In this document: positions 8,192-16,596 of the stretch, piece after piece
Layout: each line of letters starts with the position of its first letter
Numbering within the stretch: position 1 is the first letter of the stretch
NCBI GenBank assembly: GCA_964410485.1
Contig: CAYPHJ010000048.1
Span: forward strand, 1 to 32,381
Source of the DNA: CAYPHJ01 sp964410485
GTDB taxonomy: Bacteria; Desulfobacterota; Binatia; UBA9968
Direction of reading: 5' to 3'
DNA length: 32,381 bases
Program-made: the position numbers and the translations under genes
The notes under the pieces: generated by a model
The model's database searches: none
Seen by the model: only the letters and a program-made list of their open reading frames with translations
Told to the model about the DNA's origin: nothing

Positions 8192-8608
8192 ATGAGAACC
8201 TGCATGGGTCGTCCTCCAAAAGCATTTGCCGTAACGATTGTTTCTTTTGCCCTTCTCTACTACGGCGTCGCCTGGGCTGTGTTGAGATGCTCTTATGACG
8301 AAACCCGTTCAGATCACGAGATTACTCGGTATGATCGCTACAAGAGCGAATTTGATTCCTTCACGCGATATTACATTCCTGAAGAATTTGACTGCGTCTT
8401 TTCCGTTTATCACACGCACTCCGTCGCGGAATACTCCTCACTCTCTCACCTCAAGCGTTTGATTCCTGGAATCACTCTGCCGGTCTCTCGAGTTGAAAGC
8501 GGTTTGAGAGGCAGTTTATGGCTAACCGCGATTTTTGATAGATCTTTCGGGATTTCTTTTCTGATCGACGCACCGCGCTATCTTTCCCTCTCCAGGATTC
8601 GCATTTAA
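8192..8608 (+). CDS. Hypothetical membrane-anchored protein, 138 aa
   Basis: Starts at ATG 8192 in the context GCCCGATG. Residues about 11-30 are a hydrophobic helix followed by Cys, then a Tyr/Asp/Arg-rich soluble part with several His (YHTHS) and a more hydrophobic C-terminus (RYLSLSRIRI). There is no strong ribosome binding site and I do not recognise the family. Composition and a full-length open frame make coding plausible; a membrane-anchored periplasmic protein is the simplest reading. The 247 bp before it (7945-8191) contain nothing I can name. Confidence 0.45.
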   Translation: MRTCMGRPPKAFAVTIVSFALLYYGVAWAVLRCSYDETRSDHEITRYDRYKSEFDSFTRYYIPEEFDCVFSVYHTHSVAEYSSLSHLKRLIPGITLPVSRVESGLRGSLWLTAIFDRSFGISFLIDAPRYLSLSRIRI

Positions 8609-8702
8609 CAACTCGCCGGTTCAAGCTTCTATTCCCGTCCGCGTCGTGGGGTCCGGCGGCTATTTTGCGGCCCAAGCATAGTTGTTTGTGGAAAATCATC
8701 TT

Positions 8703-8733
8703 GATGATCGCAACTGTTGGCGTCAACACAAAA
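8703..8733 (+). promoter_or_regulatory. Candidate operator, copy 2 of the 31-bp motif
   Basis: This block matches 521-551 at 26 of 31 positions, including the flanks GATGATCG and AACACAAAA. Its core TGTTGGCGTCAACA (8715-8728) is a near-perfect palindrome. An additional inverted repeat ATCATC-TT-GATGAT spans 8695-8708. It lies about 70 bp upstream of the stand-alone YHS gene. Shared sequence outside coding DNA before two metal-linked genes points to a common regulator; none is encoded in the window. Confidence 0.4.
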
Positions 8734-8800
8734 AGCAAAGGCTCAGGGTGGGATGACATAGGAAGTAGAGAGATCTGCAGCAAAAAAGGAGGGAACAAAA

Positions 8801-8947
8801 ATGGCAAAAGACCCAGTTTGCGGGATGAGCGTCGATGAGAACAAAGCAGCCGGAACGGCTGTTTACAATGGAAAGACTTACTACTTCTGTTCGCCTGGAT
8901 GCAAGGCGAGTTTCGAAAAGGAACCCGAAAAATACACGAAGAGCTAG
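8801..8947 (+). CDS. Stand-alone YHS domain protein, 48 aa
   Basis: ATG 8801 is preceded by AAAAAAGGAGGG (SD at ideal spacing). The 48-residue product is a complete YHS domain: KDPVCGM at the start (Cys7), YYFCSPGC in the second half (two Cys) and a KEPEKY ending. YHS proteins bind soft-metal ions, and homologous modules are often fused to copper P-type ATPases. Here it stands alone, 138 bp before an MFS transporter and upstream of a P1B ATPase. Its sequence is very close to the truncated YHS at 29679, and it is preceded by the 31-bp motif. A small cytoplasmic metal chaperone or sponge is the likely role. Confidence 0.9.
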   Translation: MAKDPVCGMSVDENKAAGTAVYNGKTYYFCSPGCKASFEKEPEKYTKS

Positions 8948-9085
8948 CAAGAACCGGTCACGAAAGCAGATAAATTTCAGGTTGCCCGGGCGGCGCCTTA
9001 GGTTTCATGTCACGGCAACCAGCCGGCCAACGTGATCGGAGTGCCAGAAGAGAACTGCTTTTTAAACTGCTGCCGGCGACTAGCG

Positions 9086-10336
9086 ATGCAGAACATTAAC
9101 GAAGAGAAGAAGCAGTTACTCGTGTTGCTCGCCTGCGTGTTTGTCGTGATGATCGGCTTTGGCATCACCCTGCCGGTGCTGCCATTTTACGTGGAGCGAC
9201 TCGCGCTGTCGGAAGGGGCATCGCGCCAATCCATCGTGCTGCACGTGGGGCTTCTGACCGGCGTCTATCCGTTAACCCAGCTCATTTTTGCCCCCTTGTG
9301 GGGTCACTGGTCGGATCGTTTCGGTAGACGGCCGTTAGTATTGATCGGCATCGCTGGGTACGTCATCGCACAGGTGCTCTTCGGTCTTGCCACATCGCTG
9401 TGGCTGCTCTATGCGGCGCGCACCATCGGCGGCATGTTGTCGTCAGCGACACTGCCGGTGGCGGCGGCTTATGTCGCTGACATGACGACCGAAGAGGAGC
9501 GTAGTGCGGGAATGGCATGGCTCGGTACGGCGACGAGTCTCGGCGTCGTCGTCGGACCAGCGCTCGGGGGAATGCTGTCTCGCCGCGATTGGCATTTCAG
9601 TTGGATCTACGGGCATTTCATGGTCGACAGCTTCTCGACCCCGTTCTTCGCGGCGGCATTTTCAGGTCTTCTCACGTTCTTGGCGGCGATGCGTTGGCTG
9701 CCGGAGTCTTTGCTATCGAAGGGTGCATATCTCGCGACCGCGGGGATGAAGAGCGATTGGAGAACATTAGTGAAAGGTCTTCGCCCGCTGCTTGCTCTGG
9801 CACTCGCGGGGCAGTTGGCGCTGACGATATTCGAGGGGACGTTCGCGCTGTATGCGCAGGCGGTGCTTAACTATGGACCTATCGAAGTGGGAGCGGTCTT
9901 CGTGGTGTGCGGGCTGGTGATGACCGTTTTCCAGGCCGGCGCGGTCGGTTTCCTCGCCGGGAAAATCGGCGAAATTTACCAGCTCGGCGCGGGGTTCGGA
10001 TTGATGGGAGCCGGTCTTGTCCTGCTTTCGACGGCGCGCACGACGTTCTTTGTGTTCGGGTTTGTCGCGTTGCTCGCATTAGGGATGGCTTTCATTGCGC
10101 CGAATGTTGCGGCGCTCATCTCAAAGCGCGGCGGTCGACAATCCGGCGCTGCGCTCGGCGTCCAGAATGCTGTCAACAGCCTTGGTCAAGCGAGCGGACT
10201 GCTCTTGGGTGGCGCTCTCTTTGTCTGGCAGATGAACGCTCCCTATCTACTTAGCGGAGCCTTACTGATCGCGGTCGCTTTGGCTATTGCTTGGAAGGGT
10301 ATTGACCATCGTTCATCCCCCGAGTCCGCGGTATGA
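9086..10336 (+). CDS. MFS transporter, probable drug/metabolite:H+ antiporter
   Basis: About 416 residues with twelve hydrophobic helices. The loop after helix 2 has the MFS motif A in the form GHWSDRFGRRP, and helix 5 carries a GPALGG (motif C) sequence typical of antiporters such as the TetA group. I prefer ATG 9086 to the GTG at 9032, because the extra N-terminal residues look noncoding and the protein then begins just before helix 1. It lies 87 bp upstream of the copper-type ATPase. Substrate cannot be told from sequence. Confidence 0.88.
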   Translation: MQNINEEKKQLLVLLACVFVVMIGFGITLPVLPFYVERLALSEGASRQSIVLHVGLLTGVYPLTQLIFAPLWGHWSDRFGRRPLVLIGIAGYVIAQVLFGLATSLWLLYAARTIGGMLSSATLPVAAAYVADMTTEEERSAGMAWLGTATSLGVVVGPALGGMLSRRDWHFSWIYGHFMVDSFSTPFFAAAFSGLLTFLAAMRWLPESLLSKGAYLATAGMKSDWRTLVKGLRPLLALALAGQLALTIFEGTFALYAQAVLNYGPIEVGAVFVVCGLVMTVFQAGAVGFLAGKIGEIYQLGAGFGLMGAGLVLLSTARTTFFVFGFVALLALGMAFIAPNVAALISKRGGRQSGAALGVQNAVNSLGQASGLLLGGALFVWQMNAPYLLSGALLIAVALAIAWKGIDHRSSPESAV

Positions 10337-10422
10337 AGGTTGAGGAGACGGGTAGTTTGCGCGTTCTTCGACAAGCGGCGGCCCGCGCGCCAAGCGCCCC
10401 TAAGGCACAGCGAGGGTGAACC

Positions 10423-12885
10423 ATGAAAACGACCATTGTTGACGTGAGCGGCATGTTATCGCCGCTGAGCGCCCGGGGAGTCGAGAAGCAACTGGCGCGC
10501 CTGCCGGGCGTGAAAAAAGTCGAGGTCAATTACGTGGCGGGAAGCGCCACCGTCAGCTACGACGAAGCGGAGACGAACCTCAAGACCATCAAGGCCAGAG
10601 TGGAGGAGTGCGGCTATCACTGCCGGGGCGAGATGGTGCCCCGGCACGTATGTGCGCCTGATGACCCACCAGGCGAGGTATCGGTGACAGCCATGCCAGG
10701 TCAGCCAGGGCACGTGTCCGGGGCTAAGACGGCTGAAGCCAAGGCGCCTGATCGGCACGCGGGTCATGGCGAACACGCCGTTCATGCGGAATCTGGTGTA
10801 GAAGCGCAAGCCGCTCGTCAGGCCGAGCATGCCGGCCAGAAGGATGAGATGGCCCACGAAATGGGTCACGGGGCGGGCATGGACATGCAAGCCATGGCGC
10901 GCGACATGCGTAACCGCTTCTGGATAGCGTTCGTCTTCACCGTGCCGATCTTCATCTATTCGCCGATGGGTGAGATATTCACGCCGCCGGCCCCGCCCTT
11001 CGGACTTCGCCTCGATCTGTGGCTGCTCTTCCTCGCCACGGCCGCCGTGGTCTATCCGAGTTGGCCGTTCTTCGTCGCGGCCTGGCGCGCCCTCAAAAAC
11101 GGTGTGCTCAACATGGCCGTGCTCGTGGTCCTGTCAGTAGGTACGGGCTACGTATTCAGTGTTGCCACCACGTTCTTTTTCCCGGGAGTGCAGTTCTACG
11201 AAGCGGTGGCGATCCTCCTGGTCTTTATCCTGCTTGGCCATTGGCTGGAGATGCGTGCCCGGGCCGGCGCCTCGGAGGCGATCCGCACCCTGATGGACCT
11301 CGCCCCGCCGATGGCGATGGTGCTCCGGGACGGACGTGAGGTCGAGCTACCCACCGCCGAGGTGCTGGTGGGCGATCTCGTCGTCATCCGGCCGGGCAAC
11401 AAGATCCCGGTCGATGGCGAAGTGATCGAGGGCGAGTCCCAGGTCGACGAGTCCATGCTGACCGGCGAGTCGATGCCGGTGAAGAAGGAGCCCGGCGATG
11501 CGGTGATCGGCGCGACGATCAACAAGAGCGGGACGTTCAAGTACCGTGCCACCAAGGTGGGGGCGGAGACGGCGCTCGCGCAGATTGTCAAGCTCGTACA
11601 AGAGGCGCAGAACTCCAAGGCCCCAGCGCAACTGCTTGCTGATAAGGCTGCCCAGTGGTTGGTGCTGATTGCGATCGTCATCGGGCTGCTTACGTTTGCC
11701 GTGTGGTTCTGGTGGATTGGCCAGACCCTGTTGTTCGCAATGACTCTCACCATCACGGTGTTCGTCATCGCCTGCCCCGATGCGCTTGGCCTTGCGACCC
11801 CCATGGCGGTGATGGTGGGCACGGGGCTCGGCGCCGTGAACGGCATTTTGTTCAAAAATGCCTCAGCGCTGGAGGACGCGACCAAGCTGGGTGTGATCGT
11901 GTTTGACAAGACCGGCACGCTCACCCTCGGCCAGCCTGAGGTGGTCGAAGTCGTCCCCACGCCCAAATCGAGCGAAGACGAGGTGCTGGCGCTGGCGGCT
12001 GCGGTCGAGCAGGGGACGGACCATCCCTTGGCTCAGGCGATCCTGCGGCGTGCGGAGGGCCTCGCGACCGAACGGCCGAGCGGTTTCGAAGTGGCCGAGG
12101 GTAGGGGTGCGCGTGCCGAGGTCGGCGGACGCTTAATCCTCCTGGGCAATCGCCGCCTCATGGTTGAAGAAAAAGTCGATCTGTCGCCGCTGTCGGGTGA
12201 GATCGAGCGGTTGCAGGGTCGGGGTCAGACGGTTGTGCACGTGGCCCGCGGTGGGGAGCTGGTCGGGCTGATTGCCATTGCCGATGCCCCGCGGCCCACC
12301 TCGGCGGCCGCGGTGAAAAAGCTGCGCGAGCGCGGCGTCGAGGTGGCCATGATCACCGGCGATAACCAGGCGACGGCAGACCGCATCGCCGGTCAGCTGG
12401 GCATCGACACCGTGCTGGCCGAAGTGCTGCCCGGCCAGAAGGCGGACAGGCTCAAGGAGCTGCAGGCTCAGGGTAAGAAGGTCGGTATGGTGGGTGACGG
12501 TATCAACGACGCACCCGCGCTTACCCAGGCAGATGTGGGATTCGCTATCGGTGCCGGGACCGACGTGGCGATGGAGAGCGCTGATGTGGTGCTGATGAAG
12601 AGCGACCCGTACGACATCGTCGGCGCCATCGAGCTCTCCCGCGCCACGCTGCGCAAGATGCACCAGAACCTGTTCTGGGCGGTGGCTTACAACGTGGCCG
12701 CATTCCCGGCGGCCGCCGGGGTTTTCTATCCTCTGGTGATCAGTCCCCAGGTGGCGGCGCTCGCCATGTCGGGCAGCACGGTGCTGGTGGCGCTGAACGC
12801 TCTCCTGCTCAAGCGTACGCGCCTGGAGGGTATCCAGCGGCAGAAAGCGCGGCCAGAGTCGAGCCCATCGGCCACGAGGACTTAA
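10423..12885 (+). CDS. P1B-type copper-transporting ATPase, CPD variant
   Basis: 820 residues. Residues 1-68 have an HMA fold, but the metal loop reads GMLSPLS instead of GMxCxxC, so the usual Cys pair is missing. A His/Met-rich linker follows (about 75-160). The core has the expected motifs: TGES actuator, transmembrane CPD (Cys451-Pro-Asp) in place of CPC or CPH, phosphorylation Asp495 in DKTGT, HP motif (DHPLAQ), GDGINDAP hinge, and C-terminal helices with YN and MSGS. The His-rich N-terminus and overall layout fit copper (CopB-like) pumps; the CPD variant makes the exact ion uncertain. It would export metal from the cytoplasm. Confidence 0.9.
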   Translation: MKTTIVDVSGMLSPLSARGVEKQLARLPGVKKVEVNYVAGSATVSYDEAETNLKTIKARVEECGYHCRGEMVPRHVCAPDDPPGEVSVTAMPGQPGHVSGAKTAEAKAPDRHAGHGEHAVHAESGVEAQAARQAEHAGQKDEMAHEMGHGAGMDMQAMARDMRNRFWIAFVFTVPIFIYSPMGEIFTPPAPPFGLRLDLWLLFLATAAVVYPSWPFFVAAWRALKNGVLNMAVLVVLSVGTGYVFSVATTFFFPGVQFYEAVAILLVFILLGHWLEMRARAGASEAIRTLMDLAPPMAMVLRDGREVELPTAEVLVGDLVVIRPGNKIPVDGEVIEGESQVDESMLTGESMPVKKEPGDAVIGATINKSGTFKYRATKVGAETALAQIVKLVQEAQNSKAPAQLLADKAAQWLVLIAIVIGLLTFAVWFWWIGQTLLFAMTLTITVFVIACPDALGLATPMAVMVGTGLGAVNGILFKNASALEDATKLGVIVFDKTGTLTLGQPEVVEVVPTPKSSEDEVLALAAAVEQGTDHPLAQAILRRAEGLATERPSGFEVAEGRGARAEVGGRLILLGNRRLMVEEKVDLSPLSGEIERLQGRGQTVVHVARGGELVGLIAIADAPRPTSAAAVKKLRERGVEVAMITGDNQATADRIAGQLGIDTVLAEVLPGQKADRLKELQAQGKKVGMVGDGINDAPALTQADVGFAIGAGTDVAMESADVVLMKSDPYDIVGAIELSRATLRKMHQNLFWAVAYNVAAFPAAAGVFYPLVISPQVAALAMSGSTVLVALNALLLKRTRLEGIQRQKARPESSPSATRT

Positions 12886-13465
12886 GTAAACCGTAGCTGT
12901 AATCAATCCGTTCCTCTAGGATCAGGCCGCATGAAGTGGAAGGGGTGAACAAAAGCAAACCCACAAACGGTCTATACACAAGCGAGAGGACGGGTCACAT
13001 GATGAGCCGTCTGAAAAACGGTTCGTTGTGGATGGGGTAGGTGAGGCTGAACAAGAGACAGATGCTTGGTTTGCTTATCGGGCTACATAAGGGATTCCAG
13101 CGGGGTGCCCGCGTTATGAAAAATTTCCTTCCCTCAAGCGAGCCGGTATCAATCCCTCATTTTGGGGAACCTGGAGCGTCTCATCTTTCCGCGGCTGCGG
13201 TGCGGGCAGCCCAGGTGAGGTGTCTCTGCGAGGGATTCAAGGGAGCAGAGGAACCTGAGGATTGGGAATGAAAAGCCTCTGGACTGGAGGCAGTAGATGG
13301 GCTGTCCGAGACTGCCTGATCCAAAACCTGTGAGATTACGACAGTATACTTCCCATCTTCTCATCCGCGCACTGAAAGCATATGGAGCGATACAGTCGAT
13401 GACGACGTGGAGATGGGTCGGCATTTTCATCTGTTGCCCTAAAACTCAGAATGAAGGAGGGATCT
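12886..13465. other. Gene-free stretch of about 580 bp
   Basis: No reading frame here looks like protein. Short open frames exist (for example 13041-13271) but have no ribosome binding site and odd composition. A 6-bp stem AGCCGT/ACGGTT with a 7-nt loop spans 13005-13023. The last bases (13454-13461, AAGGAGGG) are the ribosome binding site of the phosphoketolase gene. Promoter elements are probably present but I cannot point to them with confidence. Confidence 0.5.
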
Positions 13466-15832
13466 ATGGTTGCAGCTCGGTCCGAGCAAGAACTCAAGGC
13501 GATCGATGCGTACTGGCGCGCGGCGAATTATCTTTCGGTGGGGCAGATCTATCTCTATGGTAATCCTCTGCTCAAACAGCCTCTGGAGCTTGAACATATC
13601 AAGCCACGGCTGCTTGGGCACTGGGGGACGACGCCTGGACTGAATTTTATTTATATCCATCTCAACCGTGTGATCAGGAATCACGATCTCGACATGATTT
13701 ACGTTTGCGGTCCGGGGCATGGCGGTCCCGGCATGGTAGCGAACACGTATTTGGAGGGCACCTACAGCGAGCTTTATCCGGAGATTTCGCAAGATGCAGA
13801 CGGCTTGAGGAAGCTGTTCAAGCAGTTTTCGTTTCCCGGTGGTATTCCGAGCCATGCCGCGCCCGAAACTCCCGGGTCGATCAATGAGGGGGGCGAGCTA
13901 GGTTATTCGCTTGCGCATGCCTACGGCGCCGCCTTCGATAACCCTGACCTCATCGTGGCCTGTGTGGTGGGAGACGGCGAAGCTGAAACGGGTCCTCTTG
14001 CGGCCGCCTGGCATTCGAATAAATTCCTGAATCCGAGAAACGACGGCGCTGTATTGCCGATTCTTCATTTGAACGGCTACAAGATCGCCAATCCGACCGT
14101 GCTGGCGCGAATCAGCCGCAGTAAACTTGAAAGCCTGTTCGTTGGTTACGGCTATAAACCCCATTTCGTTGAAGGATCCGACCCAGAAAAGATGCACCGC
14201 CTGATGGCGGAGACCCTGGACAGCGTGATCGAGGAGATCAAGTCCATCCAACGCGATGCGCGAACGAACCAATCATTCGAGCTGCCAGAGTGGCCGATGA
14301 TCGTGCTCACGACGCCGAAAGGCTGGACAGGCCCCAAAGAGGTGGACGGCAAGAAGACAGAAGGCTTCTGGCGCTCGCACCAAGTCCCTTTTGCTGACAT
14401 GGCCGAGAACAAAGAGCACCTCAAGCTGCTGGAAGACTGGATGAAGAGCTACAAGCCCGAGGAGCTTTTTAGCGAGACCGGAGAATTCAAACCAGAGCTG
14501 GCGGAGCTCGCTCCCACGGGCAATCGGCGCATGGGAGCCAATCCGCACGCCAACGGTGGTGTCTTACTCAAGGACCTCCGAATGCCGGATTTTCGAAATT
14601 ACGCTGTCGCTGTTCCCAAGCCGGGGGTCGTGTTTGCCGAAGCCACTCGAGTGCTGGGCAGCTTTCTGCGCGATGTCATGAAGCTCAGCGAGAAGCAACG
14701 GAACTTCCGCGTGTTCGGGCCGGATGAGACGGCGTCAAATCGACTGAGCGCTCTGTTCGAGGTAACCGATCGTGCCTGGGTCGCGGAGAGAATTCCGGAG
14801 GACGAGAATCTGGCGCCCAACGGGCGAGTAATGGAGATCCTGAGCGAGCACACCTGCCAGGGCTGGCTCGAAGGCTACCTACTGACAGGGCGGCACGGCC
14901 TATTCTCGTGCTACGAAGCCTTCATCCACATTGTCGATTCGATGTTCAATCAACACGCCAAATGGCTCAAAGTGTCCAGCGACGAGATTCCATGGCGCCG
15001 TCCAATCGCCTCGTTGAATTACCTCCTCACTTCCCACGTTTGGCGTCAGGATCACAACGGCTTCTCGCATCAGGACCCCGGTTTCATTGATGTCGTCGTA
15101 AACAAAAAAGCGGAAGTGGTGCGTGTCTATCTGCCGCCCGATGCGAACACGCTTCTGTCCGTTGCCGACCACTGCTTGCGGAGCCGCAATTATGTCAACG
15201 TAATCGTCGCGGGAAAGCAGCCGAGTCTTCAGTATCTGGATATGGATGCCGCCATCAAGCACACCACTGCAGGCATCGGCATCTGGGACTGGGCTAGCAA
15301 TGACAAGGGCAGCGAACCGGACGTGGTGATGGCCTGCTGTGGGGACGTCCCTACGCTGGAAACCTTGGCGGCTGTCGATCTTCTCCGCTCCCACATTCCC
15401 GAATTGAAAGTTCGCGTGGTGAACGTAGTCAACCTGATGAAGCTTCAGCCTCCGAGCGAGCATCCGCACGGATTATCGGACAGAGAGTTCGACTCGCTGT
15501 TTACAACGGATAAGCCGATCATTTTTGCTTTTCATGGCTATCCGTGGCTGATTCACCGGCTCACCTATCGGCGGACGAACCACAAGAACCTTCACGTGCG
15601 GGGCTATAAGGAGGAAGGCACCACGACCACCCCGTTCGACATGGTCGTATTGAACGATCTCGATCGCTTCGGGCTCGTTGCCGACGTGATCGATCGCGTG
15701 CCAAAGCTGGCTGCGAGCGCCGTGTACGTAAAGCAGCAGGTTCGCGACAAACGCATCGAGCACAAGGAGTATATTAGAAAATACGGCGAGGACATGCCGG
15801 AGATCCGCGACTGGAAGTGGCCGTATAGTTAA
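13466..15832 (+). CDS. xfp: Xylulose-5-phosphate/fructose-6-phosphate phosphoketolase
   Basis: 788 residues from ATG 13466, chosen because AAGGAGGG lies 4 bp upstream (an ATG at 13451 overlaps that site). All family landmarks are visible: N-terminal YWRAANYLS and GHWGTTPGLN, CGPGHGGP, the thiamine-diphosphate motif GDGEAETG...AAWH, and the RDWKWPY-type C-terminus. The enzyme cleaves xylulose 5-phosphate (or fructose 6-phosphate) with phosphate to acetyl phosphate plus glyceraldehyde 3-phosphate (or erythrose 4-phosphate). Length equals the family norm. With G6PDH and 6PGDH further on it can complete a phosphoketolase pathway. Confidence 0.97.
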   Translation: MVAARSEQELKAIDAYWRAANYLSVGQIYLYGNPLLKQPLELEHIKPRLLGHWGTTPGLNFIYIHLNRVIRNHDLDMIYVCGPGHGGPGMVANTYLEGTYSELYPEISQDADGLRKLFKQFSFPGGIPSHAAPETPGSINEGGELGYSLAHAYGAAFDNPDLIVACVVGDGEAETGPLAAAWHSNKFLNPRNDGAVLPILHLNGYKIANPTVLARISRSKLESLFVGYGYKPHFVEGSDPEKMHRLMAETLDSVIEEIKSIQRDARTNQSFELPEWPMIVLTTPKGWTGPKEVDGKKTEGFWRSHQVPFADMAENKEHLKLLEDWMKSYKPEELFSETGEFKPELAELAPTGNRRMGANPHANGGVLLKDLRMPDFRNYAVAVPKPGVVFAEATRVLGSFLRDVMKLSEKQRNFRVFGPDETASNRLSALFEVTDRAWVAERIPEDENLAPNGRVMEILSEHTCQGWLEGYLLTGRHGLFSCYEAFIHIVDSMFNQHAKWLKVSSDEIPWRRPIASLNYLLTSHVWRQDHNGFSHQDPGFIDVVVNKKAEVVRVYLPPDANTLLSVADHCLRSRNYVNVIVAGKQPSLQYLDMDAAIKHTTAGIGIWDWASNDKGSEPDVVMACCGDVPTLETLAAVDLLRSHIPELKVRVVNVVNLMKLQPPSEHPHGLSDREFDSLFTTDKPIIFAFHGYPWLIHRLTYRRTNHKNLHVRGYKEEGTTTTPFDMVVLNDLDRFGLVADVIDRVPKLAASAVYVKQQVRDKRIEHKEYIRKYGEDMPEIRDWKWPYS

Positions 15833-15905
15833 TCCGGGCGGCGTATAGCGTTCCTGCTTCTGGGGTTAGCCATCCGGGAGGACAAGAGGAACAAGAGGCA
15901 GCTTT

Positions 15906-16487
15906 ATGGCGAACCAAATACAGAAGGTCTATGCGATCCGACACGGGGAAACGGAATGGAGTGTCAGCGGACAACACACCGGCATCACCGATCTTCCTCT
16001 AACGGAGAATGGGCGAAGGAAGGCCGGACTGCTTCAACCTGTGCTTCAAAGCATAGCTTTCGCTCTTGTCCTGGTCAGCCCCCTCAGACGAGCGATCGAG
16101 ACCTGCGAAATTTCCGGGCTTGGAGACGACGCCCAAATTGATCGCGACTTGATGGAATGGAATTACGGAGAATACGAAGGGCTGACCCCAGCGCAAATCG
16201 AGGAAAAGGCGCCGGGCTGGCTCCTATTTAAGGACGGCGCTCCCGGCGGGGAAACGCCGGAGCAGGTGAGCGCGCGAGTTGACCGAGTCATCGCCAGAGC
16301 CCGTGCTACCAAGGGAAATGTTGCGCTTTTCGGACATGGGCATTTGCTGCGTGTTTTGGCTGCGCGCTGGTTGGGTTTGCCCGCGAGTGCAGGCAGCCAC
16401 TTTCTTTTGGGTACAGGGACTCTGAACGTTCTCAGCTATTATAGAGAAGTCCCGGCGATCGAGACATGGAATTGCACGGTCGAATAG
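15906..16487 (+). CDS. Histidine phosphatase family protein (phosphoglycerate mutase-like)
   Basis: 193 residues starting at ATG 15906. The catalytic RHGET motif (Arg12-His13-Gly-Glu) lies near the N-terminus, followed by VSGQHTGITDLPLT and SPLRRAIETC; the second catalytic His is in the FGHGHLLR segment. Family members dephosphorylate small sugar phosphates or act as mutases; the short length and lack of the long mutase insert favour a phosphatase. It sits 73 bp after phosphoketolase and 109 bp before the GH65 fusion, which suggests a sugar-phosphate substrate. The exact substrate is unknown. Confidence 0.9.
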   Translation: MANQIQKVYAIRHGETEWSVSGQHTGITDLPLTENGRRKAGLLQPVLQSIAFALVLVSPLRRAIETCEISGLGDDAQIDRDLMEWNYGEYEGLTPAQIEEKAPGWLLFKDGAPGGETPEQVSARVDRVIARARATKGNVALFGHGHLLRVLAARWLGLPASAGSHFLLGTGTLNVLSYYREVPAIETWNCTVE

Positions 16488-16596
16488 AAATGAAAACGTG
16501 GTTGTCGCGGGCCGCGGCCATGCTTGATTCTCGCCAATTTCAAGGAAAGGTGCCCCGATGCGCGCTTCACCGCGCGGGCGGCAAGAGCAATAAATC

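Noticed and set aside
11196..11966. 256-codon minus-strand frame over the ATPase gene
   Set aside because: It is Ser/Thr/Pro-rich with no recognisable motif, and the + strand carries the invariant P-type ATPase motifs.
13001..13026. GAGCCG...CGGTTC hairpin that recalls group II intron domain V
   Set aside because: True domain V is about 34 nt with a longer lower stem and a GAAA loop in a defined place. Here the stem is 6 bp with a 7-nt loop, and there is no reverse transcriptase frame nearby.
13041..13271. 76-codon frame starting at GTG in the gap before phosphoketolase
   Set aside because: No ribosome binding site, no recognisable motif, and it stops well before the next gene.
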